Origin: Hymenobacter sp. YC55
GTDB lineage: Bacteria > Bacteroidota > Bacteroidia > Cytophagales > Hymenobacteraceae
Assembly: GCF_029433095.1 (NCBI RefSeq)
Contig: NZ_JARNTX010000001.1
Coordinates: 2,790,001-2,854,000, forward strand
Direction: 5' to 3'
DNA length: 64,000 nucleotides
This document shows, one piece after another, positions 17,023-26,527 of the stretch. Numbering within the stretch: position 1 is the first letter of the stretch; each line of letters opens with the position of its first letter. Below the pieces are notes generated by a model. That model saw only the letters and a list, made by a program, of their open reading frames with translations, was not told the DNA's origin and did no database searches. The translations under genes were made by a program, and so were the position numbers.

Positions 17023-18717
17023 CTATACTAGTGCCGACTTCCGCTGCCTCAGCCGACGCTGCAAGGCGGTGCGGGTACCACGCAACGCGGCTTGTACATC
17101 ATCGGCGGCCATGCGGCCGGTTTCGGCGGCACCGTTCATGTAGCCTTGGTACCAGGCGCTGCAATGCTCCCCGGCAAAAAACAGGTTGCCGACGGGTTTG
17201 CGCTCGGCCCCGGCAATGGTGCTGAACTGCCCGGGCCGGTAGCAAGCGTAGCTAGCCAGCGTGTACGGGTGCGTAGGCCAGTGCATACGCTCCACTCGTT
17301 TATTGTACTGCCCTTTAGCGGCTGGCCAGGCAGCTTCCAGTGCCGGCAAGTAGCGGCTCACTTGCGAATCTGGTGTGCCTTGACCTACTGCTAGCCCTTC
17401 TTGCCCACCCAAGTACACCGTGTAGGCCGACTGCGTGGTGGGCTGCAATTGCCCCGAGTCCCAACCGGTTTGCACGGGTGTATCGGAAAAGAGGTAGCCC
17501 GTGTACCCGTTTTTGCGCCAGGGGCGGCTGTTGAAGCCAAGGAACAGCTTGGCGTTGGTGCCGTAGCCGAGGTGTTGGATGGCGTTGGTTTTCCAACTCG
17601 GTAGCGGCACTTGCAAATTCACTTGCCGGAGCACCGTAAACGGGATGGTAAGCACCACGTAGTCGGCTACCACTAGGGTTTGGCTGGAGCCCGCTTGGAA
17701 AGTCAGCACGTATTCCTTGGCCGCGTTCTGCGTGATTTGCAGCAGCTTGTGGTTGAGCTGGATTTGGTTGGGGAGCTGCTGCGTCAGGGCATCGGTGAGG
17801 CGCTGGTTGCCGCCCTGAATCTTGTACCGCTCGTCGCTTTCCCCGAAGATGTCGAAGGTGCCCTTGTGCGTGTCGGAGGAAAACAGCCACAGGAAGTTGA
17901 TGGCCGACTGCTCGGTTATTTCCAGGCCGTATTCGGTGAGGTAGGCTACGTCCAGCAGCTCCCGAATCAAGCCGGTCATCTGCAATGAATTGAAATAGCC
18001 AGCAATGGAGAGTTGGTCGAAGCGGGCCGCGGCGGGGGTTAGCTTGTCGTAGGTGATGGTGTTGGGCAGGGCGCGGATATCGGCCGTTATCTGGCGGGCA
18101 TACGGCTGGAATGCCTGAATCACCTGCGCTACGGTGTAGTGCTGGCCGTTGAAAAAGTAGGCATCCTTTCGGAGTACGGTTTCGCTGGGGGCCTCCACGT
18201 CGAGGAGCGGCAGGCTGAACTCCCGGACTAGTTGCAGCATGTCGCGGTGGCCGCTGTCGATGAACTCGCCGCCTAGCTCGGTGGTGAGGCCGGGGGCCAT
18301 TAGGTCGGTCTGGGTGAAGATGCGCCCACCGGTACGGTTGCTGGCCTCGTAAATCTGGGCGCGCAAACCGGCTTTGCGCAGCTGGTAGGCACAGTTCAAG
18401 CCGGCCATACCGGCCCCTACAATCACAATGCGCGGCTGCAATCCTTTGGCATCGAAGGTAGCGTGTGTATCGAGCCCAGTAGGTTCTGCTACCTCGGCTT
18501 CGCAAGCGGCCAGCAGGCCTCCGGCACCTACCAGCAGGCCCAGTTTGGCGGTAGTGGCCAGAAAGTCGCGCCGGCTTTGGCTAGTGGCCAGGTCGGCCAG
18601 CTCTTCGGCTGTGGGGGCGCCCGGTTCGTTGGCGGCCACAGCCAGCCCGAAAGCCCGTTGCAGGGCCCGTAGCAAAGGAGTACGGGCTTTGAAGTTGGGG
18701 GTAGAAGGTTGCTCCAT
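17023..18717 (-). CDS. Flavin monoamine oxidase family protein with Tat/lipoprotein signal
   Basis: The FAD-dependent amine oxidase has 564 residues. The ADP-binding motif VGAGMAGLNCAYQL is at residues 100-113, followed by the EASNRTGGRIFT motif of the family, and a C-terminal FAD-contacting segment LFFAGEHCSAWYQGYMNGA. The N-terminus has a twin-arginine motif SRRDFLATT (Arg49-Arg50), a hydrophobic stretch and a possible lipobox LLAAC (Cys72). It is therefore probably exported folded and lipid-anchored. It should oxidise an amine to an aldehyde or imine with H2O2 release; the substrate is unknown. The start at 18717 is preferred over a 26-residue hydrophobic extension from 18795 because the Tat motif already lies unusually far inside. 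Confidence 0.87.
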   Translation of the reverse strand: MEQPSTPNFKARTPLLRALQRAFGLAVAANEPGAPTAEELADLATSQSRRDFLATTAKLGLLVGAGGLLAACEAEVAEPTGLDTHATFDAKGLQPRIVIVGAGMAGLNCAYQLRKAGLRAQIYEASNRTGGRIFTQTDLMAPGLTTELGGEFIDSGHRDMLQLVREFSLPLLDVEAPSETVLRKDAYFFNGQHYTVAQVIQAFQPYARQITADIRALPNTITYDKLTPAAARFDQLSIAGYFNSLQMTGLIRELLDVAYLTEYGLEITEQSAINFLWLFSSDTHKGTFDIFGESDERYKIQGGNQRLTDALTQQLPNQIQLNHKLLQITQNAAKEYVLTFQAGSSQTLVVADYVVLTIPFTVLRQVNLQVPLPSWKTNAIQHLGYGTNAKLFLGFNSRPWRKNGYTGYLFSDTPVQTGWDSGQLQPTTQSAYTVYLGGQEGLAVGQGTPDSQVSRYLPALEAAWPAAKGQYNKRVERMHWPTHPYTLASYACYRPGQFSTIAGAERKPVGNLFFAGEHCSAWYQGYMNGAAETGRMAADDVQAALRGTRTALQRRLRQRKSALV

Positions 18718-18860
18718 AGAGTTCGGAATAAGGGTGGGGTATAGAAAAATAAAAATAAATAATCCTTGAATGAATAGACCTAAGCAAAGGCACAAATAGT
18801 GTCAGCTTCTTCGAATTGTAATTCTATGCCGGTTCAGCAACGCGGCGCTACCACGGCCAG

Positions 18861-20069
18861 TTAGCGGGGTAGGTAGATGCGGAATGTGCTGCCCTGCCCC
18901 ACCGTGCTATCCACCTCCACGCGCCCGCCTGCCTGATTTACCAAGCGGTTGACCAAGTATAAGCCCATACCGGCCCCCGCTACCTCGGGGTGAAAACGCC
19001 GAAACAACTGGAACAGCTCCGACCCGTGGCGGTTCAGGTCGATGCCGCGGCCGTTGTCTTGCACGCTGAGCACCGAAACTCCGTCGGCCAGCGCCGTGCT
19101 TACTTGGATGCTTGGGGGGCGGCTGGGCTCGGCATACTTGAGGGCATTGCTGAGCAAGTTGTAGAGCATGCTGTGCAAGCTGGGTCGGGCCAACCGCAGC
19201 GTGGGCGCGGCCGTGAAGTCCAGCGTGAAAGCCCCGCTTTGGCCTTGGGGCTGCAACACACGCACAATTTCTTCGGTAAGGGGCTGCAAGGCTACGGCCT
19301 CTTCGGGCACCTGCTCTAGCTCCCGCTGCTGCTGCACCACGGCCGTTAAGCTCTCAATGGTGCCCAGAATCTGTTGCAGAGCGTCTTCAAACATCTTCAT
19401 CATGCCCGCGGCCTCGGCATCATGAATGGTGGCGCTGCGCTTGAACTCGGCAAAGAGCCCCGCCATGTTGTCGATGGGTTGCCGCAAATCGTGCGAGGCC
19501 GTGTACACAAAGCTGTCGAGGTCGGCATTGATGCGGGTGAGCTGCTCGTTTTTCACCAGCAGTTGCTCGTTGACGCTGGCCAGCTGCTCGTTGGCCCGGG
19601 CTAGTTGCTCGCGTTGTTGCTCGGCTTCCGCTTTCGCTCGCAGTAGCTCCTGCTCGTACTTGCGCCGGTCGGTAATGTCGAACAAGGTGACGCGCACGAC
19701 TAGCGGCTGGTCGTTGGTATCACGCAGCAGCACCGAGTTCATCAGGACGGGCAGCGTGGTGCCGTCTTTGCGCCGCAGCATGTAGCTGAGTTCCCGCACC
19801 TGGCCCTTCAACAGCAGCAAGGGCGCGCAGTGCGTTTCGTAGTGCAAGCGCCCCCCAATAGTCAGCAGCTGCTGCAAACACTGACGAGCTATTAAATCCT
19901 GGCGCGTATAGCCGAGCCAATCGAGCAAGGTTTGGTTGACCTTTACGAGCGTACCATCGGGCAGGCAGGAACAGTAGCCACAGGGTGCGTGCTCGTAGAA
20001 ATCATTGAGGTTCTCCTCCGTTAGGCGTAGGTCCAACTCGGGTAGCCGCTCATCGTCAGCGTTACTCAT
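18861..20069 (-). CDS. PAS-domain sensor histidine kinase
   Basis: The 402-residue cytoplasmic kinase has a PAS domain (about residues 20-137), a coiled coil (138-182, repeated EQLA.xNEQL), a HisKA dimerisation domain with phospho-acceptor His193 in TASHDLRQP, and an HATPase domain with the N box (NALKYAEPSR), the G1 box (VQDNGRGIDL) and the G2 box (GAGMGLYLV). No transmembrane segment and no neighbouring response regulator were seen. Its ATG at 20069 lies inside the last codons of the upstream hydrolase, giving an 8-base overlap, so translation is probably coupled. The pairing suggests that the hydrolase supplies or modifies a ligand for the PAS domain. Confidence 0.92.
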   Translation of the reverse strand: MSNADDERLPELDLRLTEENLNDFYEHAPCGYCSCLPDGTLVKVNQTLLDWLGYTRQDLIARQCLQQLLTIGGRLHYETHCAPLLLLKGQVRELSYMLRRKDGTTLPVLMNSVLLRDTNDQPLVVRVTLFDITDRRKYEQELLRAKAEAEQQREQLARANEQLASVNEQLLVKNEQLTRINADLDSFVYTASHDLRQPIDNMAGLFAEFKRSATIHDAEAAGMMKMFEDALQQILGTIESLTAVVQQQRELEQVPEEAVALQPLTEEIVRVLQPQGQSGAFTLDFTAAPTLRLARPSLHSMLYNLLSNALKYAEPSRPPSIQVSTALADGVSVLSVQDNGRGIDLNRHGSELFQLFRRFHPEVAGAGMGLYLVNRLVNQAGGRVEVDSTVGQGSTFRIYLPR

Positions 20070-20877
20070 AGGTAGGGATACGCGTGAAATCGATAAAACG
20101 ACTAACTGCCGAGATTGTAGCCTCCGGCGCACTCAAATGCGGACAGTGCCCCGAGGTGTCGATTATCACTAATTCGCTGTCAGGCAGTTGCTGGTGCATA
20201 TACTTGCCCACCGCCAAAGGCGCTAGCGCGTCGTTGGCGCATTGCAGAATCAGGCTCGGCGTCTGCACCAAGGGCAGATCGGCGCGGTTGTCGGACAGGA
20301 ACGTGACGCGGGCGAAATGCCGAGCAATGGTGGGGTCGGTGCTGCAGAAGCTGTTGTTGAGCTCGGTAGCCAGCTCGGGCCGGTCGGGGTGGCCCATAAT
20401 AACCGGGGTTATGGTACTCGACCAGCCCAGGTAATTGTCGTTCATGGCGGCCAGCAGCTCCTCGATGTCGGACCGCTCGAACCCGCCGTGGTAGCCCACA
20501 TCATTGATGAAGCGGGGCGAAGGCGCTACCAGCACCAGTTGGCGGAAGCGCGCTGGCTCTTCGATAGCGGCCAGCATAGCAATGGTGGCGCCAACTGAAT
20601 GGCCCACCACTACCACATCGTGCAGGTGTAAGTGGCGCAGCACGGCTAGCACATCCTCGGCATGCGCCACCAAGGAACTGTAGCGCTCGGGGTCGTAGGC
20701 TTTCAAGTTTGACTTGCCTGCCCCCACCAAATCGAGCAGCACCACTTGGTAATTGCTCTCAAAAGCCGGCGTCACGCGCCGCCACATCCGCTGGTCGCAA
20801 CCAAAGCCGTGCACAAACACCATCGTCTGTGTTCCCGCCCCGGAAATGGAAACATGATGACGCTTTAGAATATCCAT
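20062..20877 (-). CDS. RsbQ/KAI2-like alpha/beta hydrolase
   Basis: The 271-residue alpha/beta-hydrolase has the oxyanion segment HGFGCDQRMW (residues 23-32), the nucleophile elbow GHSVG with Ser94, acid Asp216 in CANDALAP and His244 in SGHCPHLS. Length, the GFGCDQ.MW motif and triad spacing fit the RsbQ/D14/KAI2 family, whose members bind and hydrolyse small hydrophobic ligands. In Bacillus, RsbQ works with the PAS phosphatase RsbP. Here the partner gene is a PAS histidine kinase overlapping by 8 bases (20062-20069). Function as a signal generator or receptor is inferred from this context. No signal peptide, so cytoplasmic. Confidence 0.87.
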   Translation of the reverse strand: MDILKRHHVSISGAGTQTMVFVHGFGCDQRMWRRVTPAFESNYQVVLLDLVGAGKSNLKAYDPERYSSLVAHAEDVLAVLRHLHLHDVVVVGHSVGATIAMLAAIEEPARFRQLVLVAPSPRFINDVGYHGGFERSDIEELLAAMNDNYLGWSSTITPVIMGHPDRPELATELNNSFCSTDPTIARHFARVTFLSDNRADLPLVQTPSLILQCANDALAPLAVGKYMHQQLPDSELVIIDTSGHCPHLSAPEATISAVSRFIDFTRIPTYE

Positions 20878-21140
20878 CTTCCCTTAATCCGCATAACAAG
20901 TCCTTGAAGCCTGACGGCGCTACGACCGAGGTTGGCGGCACCATCTCTCGGCCCTAAGGTAGCAGTTACAATTAGTTACGTATTGCCGCCTAACGCAACA
21001 CTGCCAGGCGGCAGGCGCCAGCGCTCGACTATTTGCCACCGGTTTGATTTAAAAAATGATGCCGCAAGTGGCTGCTCGGCTACAACTCGAGCACGAAGCA
21101 TGCGGTATACAACGGACGTCTTACTTGGCTTTCTCAGCGT

Positions 21141-22169
21141 ATGAAAAACAACTCTTTGCACCACACCACCGTGGTTATCACCGGCGCTTCCAGCGGCATT
21201 GGGCGGGCAACGGCCCTGGCTTTTGCGCGCCAGGGGGCTCGTTTGGTTTTGGCCGCCCGGCGGGCCGCCGTTCTGGCCGAAGTGGTAGCCGAATGTGAAG
21301 AGGTAGGCGCCGAGGCCCTGGCCGTTCCCACCGACGTTACGGATGCCAACGCCGTGCAGCGCCTGGCCGAAGCCGCCGTTGCGTTTGGGGGGCGGGTTGA
21401 TGTGTGGGTCAACAACGCCGGAGGGGGCGCCATTGGGCCGTTTGAAGCTATTCCGCTGGCGACCCACGAGCAGGTGTTGCGCATCAACTTGTTTGGCTAC
21501 CTGTACGGCGCCTACGCTGTGCTGCCCATCTTCCGGCGGCAGCGCCAGGGCACGCTCATCAACGTCATATCGTTGGGTGCCTGGCTGCCCGAGCCCTACA
21601 CCGTGGCTTACAGCGCCAGCAAATACGGCTTGCGCGGCCTCATGGATACTTTGCGTACCGAGCTAAGCACCGAGCCGCACATCCACGTCTGCGACGTACA
21701 CCCCGCCTACATCGACACGCCCGGCTTTCAGCACGGCGCCAACTATACTGGTCGCGTCATCAAGCCTGCCCCACCCGTTTTTCCGGCGCAGAAAGTAGCC
21801 GATACCATCGTGAAGCTGGTTCGTCACCCCCGCCCTACCACAATGGTCGGCTGGACAGCTTCGGCGTTTCGGTTGATTTACAACCTAGCCCCTGCCGCCA
21901 CCCGCTGGAGCGGTATGCGGCTGCTTAAGCTGTATCTGCAGCAAGCGGAGCGTGCACCCATCTCCGACGGCAGCCTCTTCACGCCTACTCCCGCCCGCCA
22001 CGGCACAGACATATCAGGCGGCTGGCGACGGCCAGCTTCCTCTTCCGGTAGTTCCAACTCGAAGTGGCTAAACGCCGCCGTAGCTCTGGCAACCGCCGCT
22101 GCAGGCTTCTACGCCTTGCGGCAACGTTCAACTTCACCCTCGCCAGCAGCAACCACTTCTGCGGAATGA
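21141..22169 (+). CDS. SDR family oxidoreductase with C-terminal membrane segment
   Basis: The 342-residue protein is a classical short-chain dehydrogenase/reductase over the first ~250 residues: cofactor motif TGASSGIG (14-21), NNAG (91-94), Ser144, and catalytic Tyr157/Lys161 in YSASK. It is longer than typical SDRs (about 250): a Ser/Pro-rich linker leads to a hydrophobic C-terminal segment (AAVALATAAAGFYAL, about 312-326) that could tether it to the membrane. Arg at the end of strand 2 (AARR) suggests an NADP preference. Substrate unknown. It is divergent from the RsbQ-like gene. Confidence 0.88.
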   Translation: MKNNSLHHTTVVITGASSGIGRATALAFARQGARLVLAARRAAVLAEVVAECEEVGAEALAVPTDVTDANAVQRLAEAAVAFGGRVDVWVNNAGGGAIGPFEAIPLATHEQVLRINLFGYLYGAYAVLPIFRRQRQGTLINVISLGAWLPEPYTVAYSASKYGLRGLMDTLRTELSTEPHIHVCDVHPAYIDTPGFQHGANYTGRVIKPAPPVFPAQKVADTIVKLVRHPRPTTMVGWTASAFRLIYNLAPAATRWSGMRLLKLYLQQAERAPISDGSLFTPTPARHGTDISGGWRRPASSSGSSNSKWLNAAVALATAAAGFYALRQRSTSPSPAATTSAE

Positions 22170-22258
22170 GACAGGCTACAAACCTTAGTCTACTATGCTT
22201 CGGTCATCAACCTGAGCTAGCCTGTGAGAACAGCAAATAGCAAGTAAAACGCTCGACC

Positions 22259-22495
22259 GTCATGCTGAGCATGTGGCGCATCAAGCCAAGGATAAGCAGT
22301 AGACAAAATCAATGAATCTCGCGTGCTGACGTTGTAGCGGTATTGTCATGCTGAGCGCAGCCGAAGCATCTCGCTAGTGTGGTACACCCTTTAGCCATTG
22401 CAACGAGTCGAGCGAGATGCTTCGGCTGCGCTCAGCATGACCGATATAGTTTGGCAACCTCAGCACGCGAGATGCTTCGACAAGCTCAGCATGAC
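22259..22495. repeat. Dispersed inverted-repeat cluster 1 (convergent gap)
   Basis: Copies of the unit GTCATGCTGAGC(n)CGAAGCATCTCGC lie at 22345-22375 forward, 22412-22441 and 22467-22495 reverse, with a degenerate copy at 22259. The pair 22345-22441 forms a hairpin with a conserved loop. It fills the 386-base gap between convergent genes ending at 22169 and 22556. Nothing else was seen there. Confidence 0.9.
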
Positions 22496-22555
22496 AAATG
22501 TTTTACGTAGACTAAAATCCTTCTACACAGCTGCAAGGGGGCCCTTACGTGTACC

Positions 22556-25108
22556 CTAGCTCTGGTTTCCTAGGAAACGCGCCAGGTACGGGGCGGTGCG
22601 GCTGCCTTTGGTGTTGATGACTTGCTTGGGCGTGCCGGCGGCTACCACTTGGCCGCCTTCGTCGCCGGCACCGGGGCCCATGTCGAGCACATAGTCGCTG
22701 CCGGCTACTACGCGCATGTCGTGCTCCACCACAATGACGGTGTTGCCGACTTCTACCAAGCCGTTGAGTTGGACCAGCAGCTTTTCCACGTCGGCGGGGT
22801 GCAGGCCAGTGGTGGGCTCGTCGAGGACGTAGAGCGAGTTGCCGCGTTGGGCGCGCTGTAGCTCAGTGGCCAGCTTGATGCGCTGCGCTTCGCCGCCCGA
22901 TAGCTCGGTGGCGGGCTGGCCGAGGCGCAGGTACCCCAGGCCGACTTCGCGCAGCACCGTGAGGGCGCGGTGTACGGGCGGCTCATCGGCGAAGAACTCC
23001 CAGGCGGCATCCACAGTCAAGCCCAATACTTCCGCAATGTTTTTGTCGCGGTACGTGACTTCTAGGGTTTTGGCGTTGTAGCGCGCGCCGTGGCATACGG
23101 GGCACGGCGCGTACACACTCGGCAGAAACAGCAGCTCCACCATCACAAAGCCTTCGCCCTGGCAGTTCTCGCAGCGGCCTTTCACTACGTTGAACGAGAA
23201 GCGGCCAGCGTCGTAGCGGCGCTTGCGGGCGGCGGGGGTAGCGGCGAACAGCTTGCGTACGTGGTCGAAGAGGCCGGTATAGGTGGCCATATTGGAGCGC
23301 GGCGTGCGGCCAATCGGCTTCTGGTCGACGCGCACTAGCCGCTTGATGTGCTCCATGCCGGCCACGATGCGGCCCCCGGTTTCGGGAAGTGCGGCGCGCT
23401 CCAGCGGGTCGGCCTCGTCTTCTTCGCTGGCTGTCACGTCGAGGCCCAGTTGCTCGGCCACCAGCTCCACCAGCACCTGGCTTACCAAGCTCGACTTGCC
23501 GGACCCCGATACGCCCGTGACGGTGGTAAACACGCCCAGCGGGAAGGCCACGTCAAGCTGCTGCAAGTTGTTGCGCGTGACGCCTTGCAGTTGCAGCCAG
23601 CTGGTAGGGGTGCGCGGCCCATGCGCTGTCGATTTGTTGTCGGCAGTGAACAGGTAGCGCCGGGTCTGCGAGGGTTGCACGTCGGCCAAACCAGCGGGTG
23701 GGCCGCTGTAGAGCACCTCCCCTCCCTGCTCGCCGGCGGCTGGCCCCACGTCTACTAGCCAGTCGGCCTGCCGGACCACGTCCAGGTTGTGCTCGACCAC
23801 AAACAACGAGTTGCCCGCCCGCTTCAGCGCGGCAAGAGCCGCCAGCAAGGCTTCCGTGTCGGAGGGGTGCAGGCCAGCCGAGGGTTCATCGAGTACATAC
23901 ACCACCCCAAACAAGTTGGAATACAACTGCGTGGCCAGCCGCAGCCGCTGCAATTCACCCGGCGACAACGTGGGCGTACTGCGCTCCAACGCCAGATAGC
24001 CCAGCCCCAAATCCAGCAGCACGGCCAGCCGGGCGCACAGGTCAGCGGCGATGCGCTGCGCAACAATAACTTGCTCGGGGTGCGCAGCATCGTGCTTTTT
24101 TCGGCTCGCCGCCGTACCATCAGCGTAGGGCTTCAGCAAGCCTGCCACCCGCTTCAGCGGCAGATACGACAGCTCGGCAATATCCAGTCCCGCAAACGTC
24201 ACCGACAACGACTCGGGCCGCAGGCGCTTGCCGTGGCAAAGCGGGCACTCGGTGCTGAGCATGTACTGCAAGGCCCGCTTTTTCATGAGCGGGCTTTGGG
24301 TATTGGCGAAGGTGTGCAGCACGTGCCGCTTGGCGCTCGTGAAGGTGCCCATGTAGTTTGGCGGCTCCCGGCGCTTAAGGGCCCGCTGCGTTTCGGCGGG
24401 CGAGTAGCCGGGGTACACGGGCACCACCGGTTGCTCCTCGGTGAACAGAATCCAGTCCCGGTCCTTTTGGGGTAAATCGCGCCAAGGGCGGTCTACATCG
24501 TAGCCGAGCGTGACCAGGATGTCGCGCTGGTTTTGGCCGCCCCAGGCTTGCGGCCAGGCCGCAATGGCCCGCTCCCGAATCGTGAGCGAGTCGTCGGGTA
24601 CCATGGAGCGTTCGGTTACCTCGTAGATGCGGCCCAGGCCGTGGCAGGTGGGGCAGGCGCCTTCGGGCGTGTTCGGCGAAAAGGCTTCGGCGTAGATGAT
24701 GCCCCGCCCCGCCGGGTAGTCGCCCGCCCGCGAGTAGAGCATGCGCACCAGGTTGGAAAGCGTGGTGACGCTGCCCACCGACGAGCGGGTGGTGGGCGTA
24801 CCGCGCTGCTGCTGCAAGGCCACGGCCGGTGGCAGACCGTCAATGGCATCCACTTCGGGCACCGCCATCTGGTGAAACAGCCGCCGCGCGTACGGCGACA
24901 CCGACTCCAAGTAGCGGCGCTGCGCCTCGGCATAGAGTGTCCCGAAAGCCAACGACGACTTGCCCGAGCCCGACACGCCCGTAAACACAACCAGCGCGTC
25001 GCGGGGAATGTCGACGTTGATATTTTTCAGATTGTGCTCACGCGCCCCTCGAACGTGGACGAAGCCGCTAAACTCTTGTGGGATATTGGGTTGAGTGTTT
25101 TTCGCCAT
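22556..25108 (-). CDS. UvrA-like excinuclease ATPase lacking the UvrB-binding domain
   Basis: The protein of 850 residues has two ABC ATPase modules: Walker [10 protein letters not shown] near residues 44-52 and a second copy in the middle, signature [12 protein letters not shown], Walker [14 protein letters not shown] and SAGLHP. Cys pairs of the zinc modules are present ([30 protein letters not shown]). Canonical UvrA has ~940 residues with an insertion of over 100 residues between ATPase I and the first zinc module that binds UvrB. Here that region is collapsed to a short link ([20 protein letters not shown]). It thus resembles the UvrA2 class, linked elsewhere to damage tolerance or drug resistance rather than standard repair. 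Monocistronic. Confidence 0.88.
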   Translation of the reverse strand: MAKNTQPNIPQEFSGFVHVRGAREHNLKNINVDIPRDALVVFTGVSGSGKSSLAFGTLYAEAQRRYLESVSPYARRLFHQMAVPEVDAIDGLPPAVALQQQRGTPTTRSSVGSVTTLSNLVRMLYSRAGDYPAGRGIIYAEAFSPNTPEGACPTCHGLGRIYEVTERSMVPDDSLTIRERAIAAWPQAWGGQNQRDILVTLGYDVDRPWRDLPQKDRDWILFTEEQPVVPVYPGYSPAETQRALKRREPPNYMGTFTSAKRHVLHTFANTQSPLMKKRALQYMLSTECPLCHGKRLRPESLSVTFAGLDIAELSYLPLKRVAGLLKPYADGTAASRKKHDAAHPEQVIVAQRIAADLCARLAVLLDLGLGYLALERSTPTLSPGELQRLRLATQLYSNLFGVVYVLDEPSAGLHPSDTEALLAALAALKRAGNSLFVVEHNLDVVRQADWLVDVGPAAGEQGGEVLYSGPPAGLADVQPSQTRRYLFTADNKSTAHGPRTPTSWLQLQGVTRNNLQQLDVAFPLGVFTTVTGVSGSGKSSLVSQVLVELVAEQLGLDVTASEEDEADPLERAALPETGGRIVAGMEHIKRLVRVDQKPIGRTPRSNMATYTGLFDHVRKLFAATPAARKRRYDAGRFSFNVVKGRCENCQGEGFVMVELLFLPSVYAPCPVCHGARYNAKTLEVTYRDKNIAEVLGLTVDAAWEFFADEPPVHRALTVLREVGLGYLRLGQPATELSGGEAQRIKLATELQRAQRGNSLYVLDEPTTGLHPADVEKLLVQLNGLVEVGNTVIVVEHDMRVVAGSDYVLDMGPGAGDEGGQVVAAGTPKQVINTKGSRTAPYLARFLGNQS

Positions 25109-25226
25109 AAAGTGCCGCGCAACTTAAAAGTAGCCAGTGCACTCTGGTACGCAAAAACAAGCAACGCTGCCGAGGAACAACCCACCGGATTGATTGTCCG
25201 GGCCTCGCTGAGGCTTCAAACCAAGC

Positions 25227-26189
25227 TTACTCGTCGTCGCTTTTGCCAGGTCTTTGAGGGCCACCTCCAAACATGATGGCCAACGTTTTGGCCCCTATTT
25301 GCATGACATCCTTGCCGTAGTCGAGAACTTGGCCGGTGGTTTTGATTTGCATGTTTTGCGGCGTGACGGGCTTCAGCTGCACGCTCGCAAACTCATAGAG
25401 CAGCTTGTGCTTGCGCTCCTTGTCAAAATAAACGACCAGCTTCGTGATGCCCTGCTTTTCCTTGACGTATACCGGGTGAGCAAAATTCAGCATCTGCGGT
25501 ATCTGAGGCGAGGTCCAGACGTCCAGAGCTTCTGGCTTCTCCGACATCCCTCCAAGTGCGGGGTCGGCGGGTGCCGAAGAGGCGTTCGGCTTGAGCGTGT
25601 AGGTAGTTTTCGTGCTCGGGTAGCCTGCTACCAGCGCCGTTTCGGCGGTGGTTTTCATGGTGTAGTCCGCTTCGGTGACGGATATGCTTTGCCACACATT
25701 CTTGACGCTACCCGCATTATAGGTGTAGGCTACTTGGTCGGGGCGACCTTGGGCAGCCATCAGCAGCAAGCCGGTGTTTTTGGTACCGTTGAAGTAATTT
25801 TCGAGGTGGTACATTAGGGCGTCGGTGATGACGCGGGCCTCCTGGTTGCGGCAATAGATGGTGCCTTTGCGGGGGAGCATCATGGCCCCCATCGTCATAG
25901 CGGGCGGACTCTTCTCGGCCGAAGCCTGCATTTGCTGCTGTTCGGCCGGCGACATGGCGCCAATAATGCCTTGCATCTGCTCTTGCGGGTTGCCCTTCAC
26001 CGGATCGAGTTGGCTTAGCACTTTGTCGAAGGGGTTGCCGGGTAATGAAACACGGGTGGTGATAATACCTTCGGTGAAGTTTGCGGGTGCAGGCGCTACT
26101 GTGGGCTGCCCCGGCAAATAGTTGGCCGCAGCCATAGAAGCTGTAAGAAGAAACAACACGGCTGCAAAAGGGTGACGGCTGGGGTGCAT
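25227..26189 (-). CDS. Secreted protein of unknown function, possibly DUF4412-like
   Basis: The 320-residue protein has a signal peptide (HPFAAVLFLLTASMAAA). The mature part contains a region rich in Met and Gln (PQEQMQGIIGAMSPAEQQQM) and a beta-rich domain with GTIYCRNQEARVITDALMYH, TKTTYTLKPN and a late LVVYFDKERKHKLLYEF. The layout recalls periplasmic proteins of the DUF4412 type, but I do not recognise it with confidence. The C-terminus is Gly/Pro rich and charged. The start at 26189 is chosen because it gives a signal peptide; a longer frame from 26270 would hide it. A promoter box lies at 26268-26275. Confidence 0.7.
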   Translation of the reverse strand: MHPSRHPFAAVLFLLTASMAAANYLPGQPTVAPAPANFTEGIITTRVSLPGNPFDKVLSQLDPVKGNPQEQMQGIIGAMSPAEQQQMQASAEKSPPAMTMGAMMLPRKGTIYCRNQEARVITDALMYHLENYFNGTKNTGLLLMAAQGRPDQVAYTYNAGSVKNVWQSISVTEADYTMKTTAETALVAGYPSTKTTYTLKPNASSAPADPALGGMSEKPEALDVWTSPQIPQMLNFAHPVYVKEKQGITKLVVYFDKERKHKLLYEFASVQLKPVTPQNMQIKTTGQVLDYGKDVMQIGAKTLAIMFGGGPQRPGKSDDE

Positions 26190-26267
26190 AAACGGTTGAT
26201 GAAGGAAAGGGTGTGAATTATTGGCTCCTACTCCACATTCTAGCTCGATGCGGGAGTAGAATCCGCA

Positions 26268-26275
26268 CAAATATA
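26268..26275 (-). promoter_or_regulatory. Bacteroidota -7 promoter box (TATATTTG)
   Basis: On the minus strand this reads TATATTTG, an exact match to TAnnTTTG. It lies about 80 bases upstream of the ATG at 26189, giving a leader near 70 nt. No clear -33 TTTG was found at the expected spacing. Confidence 0.5.
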
Positions 26276-26527
26276 TATGCTCCTATGTAGCATGGCTTAG
26301 CATAGACTTTCCTTGAATCGGTAGGAAGCAGTCGGCTTTTCTTACTTCAACAGGGCCAAATCCTGTATCAGGTTGAAAGCAGCTTCAGGGGCAATAGCAT
26401 GAATCTTCCGCCTCCAGTAAAGCTACTCCCACAACTCCGTGTAGCCACATTTTGCGTGCAACAAGAGCTATATCAGCTGGTTTGCCGAAGTTGCGTACAC
26501 CACTTTCACTTAACCGCATCAGCAGCT

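Noticed and set aside
22259-22495. Repeat clusters as a CRISPR array
   Set aside because: Units alternate in orientation, spacers are irregular and partly conserved, and no cas genes are present.
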